Assembly: GCF_020483305.1 (NCBI RefSeq)
Contig: NZ_JACWAB010000001.1
Location: 496,001-560,000 of the forward strand
Direction: 5' to 3'
Length of the DNA stretch: 64,000 bases
DNA from: Arthrobacter sp. UM1
GTDB lineage: Bacteria > Actinomycetota > Actinomycetes > Actinomycetales > Micrococcaceae
Positions 8,319 through 22,470 of the stretch are shown here, piece by piece; the first letter of the stretch is position 1; the number at the start of each line of letters is the position of its first letter. The notes under the pieces were generated by a model. That model searched no databases. It saw only the letters and a list, made by a program, of their open reading frames with translations, and was not told the origin of the DNA. A program made the position numbers and the translations under genes.

Positions 8319-8327
8319 GTCTCTGCG

Positions 8328-8379
8328 TCTCGGGGCAGAGGCTCGAGACAGGGTCTCGAGGCAGGGTCTCGGGGCGGGA
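8328..8379. repeat. Degenerate 13-bp tandem repeat, four units
   Basis: Four head-to-tail 13-mers: TCTCGGGGCAGAG, GCTCGAGACAGGG, TCTCGAGGCAGGG, TCTCGGGGCGGGA. They fill the space between the shared terminator and the end of pyk. No function is evident. Confidence 0.7.
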
Positions 8380-8388
8380 CCCCTCGCC

Positions 8389-9885
8389 TCAGCGGCTCGG
8401 CTCCTCCATGGGCCACGGGCCGAGCGGGTCCTTGATGACGTGGCCTTCGCCGTCGCGGAGCGGACCGTGGTCCGAGGCGTCCCCGACCTTGTGGACGCGC
8501 AGGGAGTTCGTGGATCCCGCCTTGCCCGGAGGCGAGCCCGCGGCGATGACCACGAAGTCCTCGCGGGAGGCGAGGCTGTCCCGCATGAGGTGCTCGTCCA
8601 CCTGCTCCACCATGTCGTCCGTGTGGGTCACCATGTCCACGAGCACCGGGTTGATGCCCCAGAGCAGCGTCATGGTGTTGAGCGTGGACGTCACCGGCGT
8701 GTACGCGTAGACCGGCTGGCCGGGGCGCAGGCGGGAGATCCGGCGCGCCGAGTCGCCCGTCTGGGTGAACGCGCAGACGTACCGCACGTTGAGCTGGTCC
8801 GCGATCTCCACGGCCGCGCGGGTGATGGCGCCGCCGCGGGTTCGGGGCGTCGATCCGAGGGGACGGATGCGGTCCAGTCCGTGCTCCTCGGTCGAGGCGA
8901 TGATGCGGGCCATCGTCTTGACCGTCTCGATCGGGTAGGCGCCCACGCTCGTCTCGCCCGAGAGCATGACGGCGTCCGCGCCGTCGAGCACCGCGTTGGC
9001 GCAGTCGGAGGCCTCGGCGCGCGTGGGACGCGGATTGTCGATCATCGACTCGAGCACCTGCGTGGCCACGATGACCGGCTTGGCCCAGCGGCGGGCCAGC
9101 TCGATGGCCCGCTTCTGCACGAGCGGCACGTCCTCGAGCGGCAGCTCCACGCCGAGATCGCCGCGAGCCACCATGATCGCGTCGAACGCGTCCACGATCT
9201 CCTCGAGGGCGTCCACGGCCTGGGGCTTCTCGATCTTGGCGATGGTGGGGATGCGGCGCCCCTCCTCGTCCATGATCTCGTGGACGCGGCGGATGTCCGC
9301 GGCGGAGCGGACGAAGGAGAGGGCCACCATGTCCACGCCCTGGCGGAGCGCCCAGCGGAGGTCCTCCTCGTCCTTCTCCGACAGCGCGGGGACGTTGACG
9401 GCGACGCCCGGCAGGTTGATGCCCTTGTTGTTGGAGACGCTGCCCGGCACCGTCACCTCGGTGACGACCTCCGTGTCGCTGACGCGGACGGCCCGGAGGG
9501 CCACCTTGCCGTCGTCGATGAGGAGCGTGTCCCCCACGTTGACGTCCTGCGGGAGCCCCTTGAACGTCGTCGAGCAGATCTCCCGCGTGCCGGGGACGTC
9601 CTCGGTGGTGATGGTGAAGACGTCGCCGGCCTCGAGGTGGTGCGGGCCGTCGATGAACCGGCCGAGCCGGATCTTGGGGCCCTGGAGGTCGGCGAAGATG
9701 CCCACCGGCCGGCGAAGCTCCTCCGAGGCGCGGCGGACGTTCTCATAGGTGTTCGCATGGACCGAGTAGTCGCCGTGGCTCATGTTCATGCGGGCCACGT
9801 TCACGCCCGCCTTGATCACGGCGAGCGTGTTCTCATAGCTGGAGATCGAGGGGCCGAACGTTGCGACGATCTTCGCGCGTCTCAT
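8389..9885 (-). CDS. pyk: Pyruvate kinase
   Basis: A 498-residue cytosolic glycolytic enzyme that makes pyruvate and ATP from phosphoenolpyruvate and ADP. It starts MRRAKIVATFGP, and the barrel carries NMSHGDYSVHA, the catalytic signature IPTIAKIEKPQAVDALEEI (Lys in KIEKP), VARGDLGVELP and ATQVLESMI. The C-terminal regulatory domain follows (about 355-498). The length is slightly above the family norm because of a short C-terminal tail. It follows gltD on the same strand after 37 bp, so it may be read from the glt transcript as well as its own promoter. Confidence 0.97.
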   Translation of the reverse strand: MRRAKIVATFGPSISSYENTLAVIKAGVNVARMNMSHGDYSVHANTYENVRRASEELRRPVGIFADLQGPKIRLGRFIDGPHHLEAGDVFTITTEDVPGTREICSTTFKGLPQDVNVGDTLLIDDGKVALRAVRVSDTEVVTEVTVPGSVSNNKGINLPGVAVNVPALSEKDEEDLRWALRQGVDMVALSFVRSAADIRRVHEIMDEEGRRIPTIAKIEKPQAVDALEEIVDAFDAIMVARGDLGVELPLEDVPLVQKRAIELARRWAKPVIVATQVLESMIDNPRPTRAEASDCANAVLDGADAVMLSGETSVGAYPIETVKTMARIIASTEEHGLDRIRPLGSTPRTRGGAITRAAVEIADQLNVRYVCAFTQTGDSARRISRLRPGQPVYAYTPVTSTLNTMTLLWGINPVLVDMVTHTDDMVEQVDEHLMRDSLASREDFVVIAAGSPPGKAGSTNSLRVHKVGDASDHGPLRDGEGHVIKDPLGPWPMEEPSR

Positions 9886-9922
9886 GGATCACTTCGACTT
9901 TCTTGTCTCGTACGTGCGGCCC

Positions 9923-11372
9923 TCAGTAGGAGATGGCCGCGTCGGTCGGTGCGACTGGGGCTGGAAGCTGGGTGGGCTCGTCCATGAGCCACTGGTCGAT
10001 CGCCGCGGCCGCAGAGCGTCCTTCGGCGATGGCCCACACGATGAGCGACTGTCCCCGTCCGGCGTCTCCGGCGGCGAAGACGCCCGGTGTGGACGTCATG
10101 TAGTACCCGTCACGAGCCACGTTGCTGCGCGAGTCAAAGTCCAGGCCGAGCTGCTCGTCCAGTCCGGACGGCTCGGGGCCTGTGAATCCGAGGGCGAGGA
10201 AGACCGCGTCAGCCGGGATGACCTTCTCGGTGCCCTCCTTGGGGCGACGGCCTCCGTCGGTGTACTCGGTCTCTGCGACCTTGAGCCCGGTGAGCCGTCC
10301 GTCCTCTCCCACGAACTCTACCGTAGAGGCCAGGTACGTCCGCTCGCCACCCTCTTCATGGGCGCTCGCCACCTCGAAGAGTGTGGGGTACATGGGCCAG
10401 GGCTGGTGAGCGGGGCGCTCGGCCGGCGGCTGCTTCCCGATGGCCAGCGTCGTCACGGAGGCGGCCTTCTGCCGGTGCGCCGTTCCGATGCAGTCCGCGC
10501 CCGTGTCGCCGCCGCCGAGGATGACCACGTGCTTGCCCTCCACGTCGATGGCCGGGGCCTCCGCGCGGCCGGCCACGTGGCGGTTGACGGGCACGAGGTA
10601 GTCCATGGCGAAGTGCACGCCCTCGAGCTCCCTCCCCGGGATGGGCAGGTCTCGCGGGCGGGTGGCGCCGGTGGCGACGAGGACCGCGTCGTTCGCCTGC
10701 CGCAGCTGGGTCCAGGAGATGTCCGTCCCCACCTCCACCGAGTGGCGGAACCGCGTCCCCTCCTCCCGCATCTGAGCGAGCCTCGCGTCCAGGATGTGCT
10801 TCTCGAGCTTGTAGTCCGGGATTCCGTAGCGCGCCAGACCGCCGAACTGGTCCTCCCGCTCGTAGACGACGACGGTGTGCCCCGCCCGCGTCAGCTGCTG
10901 GGCCGCGGCGAGCCCTGCCGGGCCGGAGCCGACGACGGCGACGCGCTTCATCGTGGAGCGCGCCGGGGGCTCCGGCACGAGCCCCACGCGGTCCGTGAGG
11001 TGGTCCGCCAGCTCGGCCTCGACCTGCTTGATGGTCACGGCCGGCTGGTTGATGCCGAGCACGCACGAGGTCTCGCACGGGGCCGGGCAGAGCCGTCCCG
11101 TCAGCTCCGGGAAGTTGTTCGTCGCGAGGAGGCGCTGGGCCCCCTCGTCCATGCGGTCCCGGTAGACGAGGTCGTTGAACTCGGGGATGAGGTTGCCGAG
11201 CGGACACCCCTGGTGGCAGAACGGCACGCCGCAGTCCATGCAGCGGCTCGCCTGCTCCCGGAGGACCGCCGGATCCTGCTTTTCGTACACGTCTTTGAAG
11301 TCCAGGATGCGCACGGGAACAGGCCGGCTGGGCCGGGGCCTGCGCTCGGTGTGCTTCATGAAACCGCGGGGA

Positions 11373-11380
<8 letters not shown>
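9923..11380 (-). CDS. gltD: Glutamate synthase small (beta) subunit
   Basis: 485 residues. The N-terminal Fe-S domain holds the Cys groups in ASRCMDCGVPFCHQGCP and RLCPAPCETSC, which carry [4Fe-4S] clusters. The FAD site is VVGSGPAGLAAAQQL and the NADPH site VVILGGGDTGADCIGTA. The subunit passes electrons from NADPH to GltB, which makes two glutamates from glutamine and 2-oxoglutarate. The ATG lies inside the end of gltB (8-bp overlap) with GGAGG 5 nt upstream, so synthesis is coupled to the large subunit. Confidence 0.97.
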
Positions 11381-15971
<4,591 letters not shown>

Positions 15972-16200
15972 CTCTGCATCCTTCCCCCGAAGGACGCGCT
16001 GCGGCCCCCGGAAACGGTAAGCACGAGGGCAACGCCGACCTCATTGCGCCGAGGACGCTCCTCGGCAGGCTCGCGGGTGTGGGCCCGCTCACCAGGGCAC
16101 CAGGCTACCAACGGGTCACATCGCGACACCGCTGCGTCCGCGATGTGGGCATGCCGTGATGTGCACAGCCGCCGTGCGGAAATCGAGCCTGGCCTTCGGG

Positions 16201-16228
16201 AATCAGACCTTGTCAATCAGACCTTGTC
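16201..16228. repeat. Perfect 14-bp tandem duplication over the lgt stop codon
   Basis: The 14-mer AATCAGACCTTGTC occurs twice head to tail (16201-16214 and 16215-16228). The second copy carries the lgt stop codon; the first is a spare copy just past it. It looks like a replication-slippage event with no effect on the encoded protein. Confidence 0.95.
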
Positions 16229-17203
16229 GTCGAGCACGATCCCCCGTGAGCGCGCCCGCTCGAAACGGGAGAAGGGAGACCCGGCCTCGAGTGAGGTCCG
16301 CTCCTCCTCGAGCGCCTCCTCGCGCGCCTCCGGGGAGTGGGAGCCGTGCGAGGCAGCGGACGCGAGCCGTCCGGCATCCCGCCGCTCGCGGCGCGTCCTC
16401 CGGACGGTGACGAGGAAGCCGACCAGCCCGATGAGGAAGATGAGCACGGCGGCCCACGAGTTGATGCGATCGTCGATGCCGAGGACGGTCAGGTGCACGG
16501 CCGGGTCGATCCGGATGTGCTCCACGAGGTACCGGCCAAAGGAGTAGACCATGACGTACAGCCAGAACGCGCTGCCGTGCCGGAAGCGCAGCCTCCGGTC
16601 CAGGAGGACGATGAAGAGGGCGCCGGCGAGGTTCCACAGCATCTCGTAGAGGAACGTCGGGTGGAAGAGCGTGTCGGCGGGCAGGCCTGCCGGGAAGTTG
16701 GGGCTGGCCGGATCGATCCTGAGGCCCCACGGCAGGGTGGTCGGGCCGCCGAAGAGCTCCTGGTTGAACCAGTTCCCCCACCGGCCCATCGCCTGGGCGA
16801 CGAGGAGGCCGGGGGCCGCGGCGTCCGCGAACGCGCTCATCTTCAGCCCCGACCGCCGGCAACCGATCCACGCCCCCACCGCGCCCAGGGTGATGGCGCC
16901 CATGATCGCCAGGCCGCCCTCCCAGATCTTGAAGACGTCGCTGAGGTCCTTGCCGGGGCCGAAGTAGTCGGGCCAGTGCGAGACGACGTGATAGGCCCGT
17001 CCCCCGATGATGCCGAACGGGACGCACCACATCCCGAGGTCGTACACCACCTCGGGGTTCACTCCGCGGGCCCGCAGGCGCCGGGCCGTGATCCAGAGCG
17101 CCAGGACGATCCCGACGATGATGCAGAGCGCGTAGAAGTGGATGCGCAGCGGGCCGACGTTGAAGCCGTTGACGCCGGGCGAGGGAATCGCGGCGAGGAG
17201 CAT
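16217..17203 (-). CDS. lgt: Prolipoprotein diacylglyceryl transferase
   Basis: 328 residues, with about seven membrane segments. It moves the diacylglyceryl group of phosphatidylglycerol onto the lipobox Cys of prolipoproteins. The Lgt signature is GRWGNWFNQELFGGPT, and WEGGLAIMGAI and the early IHFYALCIIVGIV segment also fit. The C-terminal 70 residues are a charged cytosolic tail (Arg/Glu-rich) longer than in E. coli. The ATG at 17203 (MLLAAIPSPGV) is chosen because AGGAGA lies upstream and overlaps the trpA stop; the frame stays open further upstream but that sequence overlaps trpA and is not Lgt-like. Linkage trpA-lgt-gltB is common in actinobacteria. Confidence 0.95.
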   Translation of the reverse strand: MLLAAIPSPGVNGFNVGPLRIHFYALCIIVGIVLALWITARRLRARGVNPEVVYDLGMWCVPFGIIGGRAYHVVSHWPDYFGPGKDLSDVFKIWEGGLAIMGAITLGAVGAWIGCRRSGLKMSAFADAAAPGLLVAQAMGRWGNWFNQELFGGPTTLPWGLRIDPASPNFPAGLPADTLFHPTFLYEMLWNLAGALFIVLLDRRLRFRHGSAFWLYVMVYSFGRYLVEHIRIDPAVHLTVLGIDDRINSWAAVLIFLIGLVGFLVTVRRTRRERRDAGRLASAASHGSHSPEAREEALEEERTSLEAGSPFSRFERARSRGIVLDDKV

Positions 17204-17217
17204 GTCGCGAGGTTCTC

Positions 17218-18042
17218 CTAAGAGTCGTTCCGAGTCTCGGAGGCGGGCGCGCGCCGCGTCCCCTCCGCGAGGTCTGCGGCGAGGGCGCCCACGGCCTCGG
17301 GTCCGCCGTCGCGCAGGGCGGCGACCAGCGCCGTGCCCACGATGACGCCGTCCGCGTAGGCGCCGATCTCGGCGACGTGGCCGGCGTTGGACACGCCGAG
17401 GCCCACGCAGACCCGCTCCGCACCGGCCTCTCGGGCGCGCTCCACGACGCGCTCCGCGGCGTCCGAGACGTCCTCCCGGGCGCCGGTGACGCCCATGATC
17501 GAGACCGCGTAGACGAAGCCGCGCGTGGCAGCCACCGTGGACTTCATCCGCTCCGGAGTCGAGGACGGCGCAACGAGGAACACGCGCTCGAGGCCGTGGC
17601 GGTCGCTCGCCTCCATCCACTCCTCTGCCTCGTCCGGGATGAGGTCCGGGGTGATGAGCCCGGCTCCGCCCGCCTCGGCCAGGGCCTTGGCGAACGCGTC
17701 CACGCCGAACTGGACCACGGGGTTCCAGTACGTCATGACGAGCACGGCGGCGTCGGTCTGCTCGCGGATCCCCCGGACCACGTCGAAGACGCTCTTGACG
17801 CGGAACCCGCCCTTGAGGGCCGCCGTCGTCGCCGCCTGGATGACCGGGCCGTCCATGACCGGGTCGGAGTACGGGATCCCGATCTCGATGATGTCGGCGC
17901 CGCCGCGGGCGAGTTCGACGCCCGCCCGGATCCCGGTCTCCACGTCGGGGAAACCGGCCGGGAGGTAGCCGACGAGGGCCGAGCGCCCGTCCGCCTTCGC
18001 CGCGTCGATCCGCGACGCGGCCGTCACCTGCTGTGGGCTCAT
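17218..18042 (-). CDS. trpA: Tryptophan synthase alpha chain
   Basis: 274 residues, a TIM barrel that splits indole-3-glycerol phosphate to indole and glyceraldehyde 3-phosphate. The catalytic Glu and Asp are in [16 protein letters not shown], and the phosphate loop is near [10 protein letters not shown]. Its ATG overlaps the end of trpB by 4 bp (ATGA), so the alpha and beta chains are made together. lgt follows after 14 bp. Confidence 0.97.
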   Translation of the reverse strand: MSPQQVTAASRIDAAKADGRSALVGYLPAGFPDVETGIRAGVELARGGADIIEIGIPYSDPVMDGPVIQAATTAALKGGFRVKSVFDVVRGIREQTDAAVLVMTYWNPVVQFGVDAFAKALAEAGGAGLITPDLIPDEAEEWMEASDRHGLERVFLVAPSSTPERMKSTVAATRGFVYAVSIMGVTGAREDVSDAAERVVERAREAGAERVCVGLGVSNAGHVAEIGAYADGVIVGTALVAALRDGGPEAVGALAADLAEGTRRAPASETRNDS

Positions 18043-19316
18043 GCCTCTTCCCCGTCCTTCATCTGGGCGATCTCGCCCTGCTCGTCCAAGATGCCGAAGT
18101 ACTGCCCGGCGGTGTGCACGTCCTTGTCCCCGCGGCCCGAGAGGCTCACGACGACGATGCGCGACTCGGGATCCGGCTCCTCCGCGAGGCGGTGTCCGAC
18201 CTTGATGGCGCCGGCCAGCGCGTGGGCGGACTCGATGGCCGGGATGATGCCCTCGGTCTTGCAGAGGAGGGAGAAGGCCTCCATCGCCTCCGCGTCGGTG
18301 ATCGGCTCATAGACGACCCGGCCGATCGAGGCGAGGTAGGAGTGCTCCGGGCCGACGCCCGGGTAGTCCAGACCCGCGGAGATCGAGTGGGACTCGACGG
18401 TCTGGCCGTCCTCGTCCTGCATGAGGAAGGAGCGCGCCCCGTGGAGGACACCGGGACGGCCGAGGGTGATGGTGGCGGCGTGGCGTCCGGTCTCCACACC
18501 GTCGCCGCCGGCCTCCTGGCCGTAGAGCTTCACCGACTCGTCGTCGAGGAAGCCGTGGAAGATGCCGATCGCGTTGGAGCCTCCTCCGACGCACGCGCAG
18601 ACCGCGTCCGGCAGGCGGCCTGTGAGGTCGAGGATCTGCTCGCGGGTCTCCTCCCCGATGACCTCGTGGAAGTAGCGGACCATCGCGGGGAACGGGTGCG
18701 CGCCCGCGGCCGTGCCGAGGACGTAGTGCGTAGTGTCCACGTTGGCCACCCAGTCCCGCAGCGCCTCGTTGATGGCGTCCTTGAGCGTGCGCGAGCCGAT
18801 CTCGACGGGGACCACCTTGGCTCCGAGGAGCTGCATGCGCGCCACGTTGAGGGCCTGGCGCTCTGTGTCCTCGGCCCCCATGTAGACGACGCACTCGAGG
18901 CCCATGAGCGCTGCAGCGGTGGCCGTCGCCACGCCGTGCTGGCCCGCGCCCGTCTCAGCGATGACGCGGCTCTTGCCCATCCGCTTGGCGAGGAGGACCT
19001 GGCCGATGACGTTGTTGATCTTGTGCGATCCGGTGTGGTTGAGATCCTCGCGCTTGAGAAACACCCGCACGCCGCCCGCGTGCTGGGCGAACCGGGGCGC
19101 CTCGGTTAGCATCGAGGGGCGCCCCGAATACTCGCGGTTCAGCCGGTGGAGCTCCTCGACGAACTCAGAGTCCTCCTTGGCCTCCTCGAACGTCTGAGTC
19201 AGCTCCTCGAGCGCGGCGATGAGCGACTCCGGCATCCAGCGGCCGCCGAACTCGCCGAAATAGGGGCCGGGCGCCTGCCGCAGCGAGCCGCTGGGAACGG
19301 TCTGAGCTTCTTCCAT
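18039..19316 (-). CDS. trpB: Tryptophan synthase beta chain
   Basis: 425 residues, a PLP enzyme that joins indole and serine to tryptophan. The PLP Lys is in [11 protein letters not shown] and the phosphate-binding loop is [11 protein letters not shown] strong AAGGAG lies 6 nt before the ATG at 19316. A 60-bp gap separates it from trpC, with a small hairpin (CCGTTC-TCCGG-GAACGG, 19353-19369) whose role is unknown. Confidence 0.98.
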   Translation of the reverse strand: MEEAQTVPSGSLRQAPGPYFGEFGGRWMPESLIAALEELTQTFEEAKEDSEFVEELHRLNREYSGRPSMLTEAPRFAQHAGGVRVFLKREDLNHTGSHKINNVIGQVLLAKRMGKSRVIAETGAGQHGVATATAAALMGLECVVYMGAEDTERQALNVARMQLLGAKVVPVEIGSRTLKDAINEALRDWVANVDTTHYVLGTAAGAHPFPAMVRYFHEVIGEETREQILDLTGRLPDAVCACVGGGSNAIGIFHGFLDDESVKLYGQEAGGDGVETGRHAATITLGRPGVLHGARSFLMQDEDGQTVESHSISAGLDYPGVGPEHSYLASIGRVVYEPITDAEAMEAFSLLCKTEGIIPAIESAHALAGAIKVGHRLAEEPDPESRIVVVSLSGRGDKDVHTAGQYFGILDEQGEIAQMKDGEEA

Positions 19317-19376
19317 GGTGCGCTCCTTGATGGGCGGTGTTCACGCTGCTCTCCGTTCTCCGGGAACGGGGCGGCG

Positions 19377-20177
19377 TCAGGGATGAGAGACGGAGACCCG
19401 GCGGAACTCCCGGACGGTCTCCTCGGGCTGGGCGTGCTTGACGAGCGCCTCTCCCACGAGCACGGCATTGGCGCCCTGGGCCCCGAAGGCCTCGACGTCA
19501 TGCAGGCCCGACACGCCGGACTCGGCCACCTTGACGACCGATTCCGGGAGGCCGCTGGCCAGACGCTCGTAGACGGAGAGGTCCACCTCGAGGGTCTTGA
19601 GGTTGCGGACGTTGACGCCCACGATCTCGGCGCCGAGCTCCGCTGCCCGCTCGACCTCCGCCTCGGTGTGGGCCTCGACGAGAGCCCTCATGCCGAGGCT
19701 GCGAGCCAGCTGGTGGAAGTCCCTCAGCTGCACCTCGTCCAACGCGGCCACGATGAGCAGGACGAGGTCCGCCCCGTGTGCGCGCGCCTCGAGGAACTGG
19801 TACTCGTCCACCATGAAGTCCTTGCGCAGGACGGGGAGGTCCACCGCGGCCCGCACGGCGTCCAGGTCGTCGAGCGACCCGCCGAAGCGGCGCTCCTCCG
19901 TGAGGACCGAGACCACGTTGGCTCCGCCTCGCTCGTAGGCCGCGGCGAGCTCGGCCGGTGCCGGGATGTCCGCGAGAGCCCCCTTGGACGGGGACTTCCG
20001 CTTGACCTCGGCGATGACGTGCATGAGGTCCGGGCCGTCAGCGCGGAGGGCCGCGAGGGCGTCGCGCGCCGGCGGCTGGTCAGCGATCCGCTGCTCCAGC
20101 TGGGCGGCAGAGACCGACGAACGGCGCCGCGCGAGGTCCTCGCGGACGCCGTCGACGATCGAGTCGAGAACGCTCAT
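19377..20177 (-). CDS. trpC: Indole-3-glycerol phosphate synthase
   Basis: 266 residues, single-function TIM barrel closing CdRP to indole-3-glycerol phosphate. Visible motifs are MHVIAEVKRKSPSKG (catalytic Lys), VLRKDFMVDEYQ (catalytic Lys) and VVKVAESGVSGLHD. The ATG at 20177 starts MSVLDSIVDGVRED, the family N-terminus; upstream in-frame sequence belongs to another reading of the preceding gene. No TrpF domain is fused and no trpF is in the window. Confidence 0.97.
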   Translation of the reverse strand: MSVLDSIVDGVREDLARRRSSVSAAQLEQRIADQPPARDALAALRADGPDLMHVIAEVKRKSPSKGALADIPAPAELAAAYERGGANVVSVLTEERRFGGSLDDLDAVRAAVDLPVLRKDFMVDEYQFLEARAHGADLVLLIVAALDEVQLRDFHQLARSLGMRALVEAHTEAEVERAAELGAEIVGVNVRNLKTLEVDLSVYERLASGLPESVVKVAESGVSGLHDVEAFGAQGANAVLVGEALVKHAQPEETVREFRRVSVSHP

Positions 20178-20191
20178 GCCGGGGAGGCGGC

Positions 20192-20428
20192 TCAGTGGCC
20201 GCTGTGGGTGAGCTTGTGGCCGTTGACGCCGTAGCCCGCCTTCTTCATGACGATGCCGACGACGACGCCGAGGCCCATGACCGCGATGCCGATCCAGAAG
20301 AGCATCGCGTTCGCAAGGCAGAAGGCCACGGATGCGATGCCCGCGCCGATCATCATGATGAAGACGAGGGTCCACGCCGCCGGGCTGTTGCCGTGTCCGA
20401 CGGGCTCAGCATGGATGTTCTGGCTCAT
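20192..20428 (-). CDS. HGxxPAAW-family small membrane protein of the trp operon
   Basis: 78 residues. The family motif appears as HGNSPAAW near the N-terminus, followed by two membrane segments (about 22-40 and 44-64) and a His-rich end (GHKLTHSGH). This family of unknown function sits in actinobacterial trp operons. The ATG at 20428 (MSQNIHAEP) is chosen because AAAGGA lies 6 nt upstream; an earlier in-frame start would add 11 residues outside the family. trpC follows after 14 bp. Confidence 0.88.
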   Translation of the reverse strand: MSQNIHAEPVGHGNSPAAWTLVFIMMIGAGIASVAFCLANAMLFWIGIAVMGLGVVVGIVMKKAGYGVNGHKLTHSGH

Positions 20429-20548
20429 GGTGTCCTTTCGAGTGGCGTCCTCGACGCTCAAGAGTCTTCTCCTCCAATTGTGCCACTCACGCGGGCCTCC
20501 GGGTGACAGCAGGGACCAGTCCCCCGACGTTTCGCGCCGCGGGAGCGG

Positions 20549-21244
20549 CTAGGCCGTGGGATCGTCGCCCCGGGTGAGATCGTCCCAGTCGTCGATCGAC
20601 TGGGCCTGCCTGGACCCCGCCGCCCGGCTTCCGCGCTGAACGGCCTCTCGCCTGTCCTCGGCACTGCCGCCCTGGCCGCCGCGCTCTCTCACGCGACCCG
20701 AGGACGAGCCGGGCTCCGGCTCCACGGAGTCCCCCGTGGCCGAGCCAGCGGTCTGGTCCTGGGGCGCCGCCTGGTACTTGGCCGTCACGGTCCACCGGCG
20801 GCTCATGACGAGCACGGCCAGCGCGAGCAGGGCCCCGAGAGCCGCCGTCGCCCCTGCGACCGCGGGCCAGGCGGTGACCTGTGCCGTCGCCCCGGACGTC
20901 TCGCCGGAGAGGCCGATGCGCTCCGCGATCTTCGTCGAGGCGGCCGCCGTCGGATCCCCGATGACGACGAACGCCAGGGCGGAGGCGATGCCGAGCGAGA
21001 CGGCCACGAGAGCGAGCGAGACCGTCCTCGCGATCCGCCCCGCAACGGCCGAGGCCACCGAGGCGGCCATGGCGACGACGGCGAGGGCCGTGATCGGCCG
21101 CGAGGCGTCCGTCCCGGCGACCGTCAGCGCCTTCTGCGTCACGCCCGTGTCCGGGAGGCGCACATTGACCCAGGTCTGCGTGGCCATGAGGAGCACCGCC
21201 GCGGCGACGGCCGTCAGCAGGAGGATGCTGCGCCCTTTGGTCAT
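20549..21244 (-). CDS. Trp biosynthesis-associated membrane protein (Trp_oprn_chp family)
   Basis: 231 residues with four membrane segments (about 6-26, 47-67, 72-95 and 125-147). A hydrophilic tail of about 80 residues rich in Gly, Ser, Arg and Glu ends the protein. The family occurs next to trp genes in actinobacteria and has no known activity; a role in transport or enzyme anchoring is only a guess. The ATG at 21244 overlaps the hisI stop by 4 bp. In many relatives trpE lies between hisI and this gene; here it does not. Confidence 0.85.
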   Translation of the reverse strand: MTKGRSILLLTAVAAAVLLMATQTWVNVRLPDTGVTQKALTVAGTDASRPITALAVVAMAASVASAVAGRIARTVSLALVAVSLGIASALAFVVIGDPTAAASTKIAERIGLSGETSGATAQVTAWPAVAGATAALGALLALAVLVMSRRWTVTAKYQAAPQDQTAGSATGDSVEPEPGSSSGRVRERGGQGGSAEDRREAVQRGSRAAGSRQAQSIDDWDDLTRGDDPTA

Positions 21245-21615
21245 TCCCGTTCTCCCTTCACGGCCTCGAGCTCTCTGGAGGTGAAGCAGGTGCGAGTGCC
21301 CGTGTGGCACGCTGCTCCCACCTGGTCCACCTCGACGAGGAGCGCGTCGCCGTCGCAGTCGATCGAGACGCTCTTGACCCACTGGACGTGGCCGGAGGTG
21401 TCCCCCTTGCGCCAGTACTCCTGGCGGGAGCGGGAGAAGAACGTCACGCGGCTCGTGGTCAGGGTGCGGCGCAGGGCCTCCTCGTCCATCCATCCGAGCA
21501 TGAGGACCTCCCGCGTGTCGAACTGCTGGACGACGGCGGCGACCAGGCCCTGCTCGTCCCGCTTGAGGCGCGCCGCGATCGCCGGGTCCAGGGGCTCCTG
21601 CTCCTCTGGGGTCAC
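21241..21615 (-). CDS. hisI: Phosphoribosyl-AMP cyclohydrolase
   Basis: 124 residues, third step of histidine synthesis, opening the purine ring of PR-AMP. Metal-binding motifs are visible: [22 protein letters not shown] and [11 protein letters not shown] (Cys and Asp ligands for zinc and magnesium). It is not fused to HisE, which is a separate gene upstream. The GTG start at 21615 overlaps the hisF stop by 4 bp (GTGA). Confidence 0.96.
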   Translation of the reverse strand: MTPEEQEPLDPAIAARLKRDEQGLVAAVVQQFDTREVLMLGWMDEEALRRTLTTSRVTFFSRSRQEYWRKGDTSGHVQWVKSVSIDCDGDALLVEVDQVGAACHTGTRTCFTSRELEAVKGERE

Positions 21616-22430
21616 GTGCCGCTCCCGGCCCGCCGGACCGCGAACCCCGCCTCGTGGAGGGCCTGCTTGACGTCCGCGACCATGCCGTCGGGTCCGAAGT
21701 GGAAGACGCTCGCCGCGAGCACGGCGTCGGCTCCCGCCTGGACAGCGGCCGGGAAGTGAGACGGCTCGCCTGCACCGCCCGAGGCGATGATCGGGACGGA
21801 GACCGCTGCGCGGAACGCGGCGATCATCTCGGTGTCGAATCCGCTCCGGGTTCCGTCCGCGTCGATGGAGTTGAGGAGGATCTCCCCCACCCCGCGCCGC
21901 TCGGCCTCGACGGCCCATTCGACCGCGCAGCGGCCCGTCCCCTCGCGTCCGCCCTTGACGGTGACCTCGAAGCCGGACGGCGTGTCCGCGCTGCGGCGGA
22001 CGTCGAGCGAGAGGGTGAGCACCTGCGAGCCGAACCGGCGCGAGATCTCGTCGATGAGCTCTGGCCGGCGCACCGCGGCGGTGTTCACAGACGCCTTGTC
22101 TGCACCCGCCCGGAGCAGGCGGTCCACGTCCTCGGCAGAGCGGACTCCTCCGCCGACGGTCAGGGGGATGAAGACCTCCCCGGCCGCGCGGTGGACCACC
22201 TCGTACATCGTGTCCCGTTCCTCCGTGGAGGCCGTCACGTCCAGGAAGGTCACCTCGTCGATGCCGAGGCGGCCGTAGCGCTCCGCGAGCTCCACGGGAT
22301 CCCCCGCGTCCCGGAGGTTCTCGAAGTTGACGCCCTTGACCACGCGGCCGGCGGCGACGTCGAGGCAGGCGATGACCCGGACGGCCACGCCGGACCGGGG
22401 CGGGCTCTGAGCTGCTGTCTTCTGCGTCAT
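21612..22430 (-). CDS. hisF: Imidazole glycerol phosphate synthase subunit HisF
   Basis: 272 residues, the cyclase barrel that works with the glutaminase HisH (not in the window). The two catalytic Asp are in [17 protein letters not shown] and [13 protein letters not shown]. An N-terminal extension of about 18 residues precedes the barrel ([17 protein letters not shown]). If translation began at the later GTG before RVIAC, the protein would match the usual length. The start region lies inside a 19-bp tandem duplication described separately. Confidence 0.96.
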   Translation of the reverse strand: MTQKTAAQSPPRSGVAVRVIACLDVAAGRVVKGVNFENLRDAGDPVELAERYGRLGIDEVTFLDVTASTEERDTMYEVVHRAAGEVFIPLTVGGGVRSAEDVDRLLRAGADKASVNTAAVRRPELIDEISRRFGSQVLTLSLDVRRSADTPSGFEVTVKGGREGTGRCAVEWAVEAERRGVGEILLNSIDADGTRSGFDTEMIAAFRAAVSVPIIASGGAGEPSHFPAAVQAGADAVLAASVFHFGPDGMVADVKQALHEAGFAVRRAGSGT

Positions 22431-22456
22431 GTCAGTGCTTCTGCTTCATGTCAGTG
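22419..22456. repeat. 19-bp tandem duplication over the hisF start
   Basis: Two head-to-tail 19-mers differing at one base (22419-22437 and 22438-22456). On the minus strand the upstream copy reads CACTGACATGAAGCAGAAG and the downstream one CACTGACATGACGCAGAAG, where the second ATG is the hisF start. The upstream copy creates a short reading frame, ATG at 22449 to TGA at 22432 (Met-Lys-Gln-Lys-His). Confidence 0.9.
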
Positions 22457-22470
22457 CGTCCGGTGCCCGG

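Noticed and set aside
15972-16216. GlnR-type operator before gltB
   Set aside because: GTCAC and GAAAC-like words occur but not in the required spacing and order.
19317-19376. Possible trp attenuator in the trpC-trpB gap
   Set aside because: Only one small hairpin, no leader ORF with Trp codons and no competing structure.
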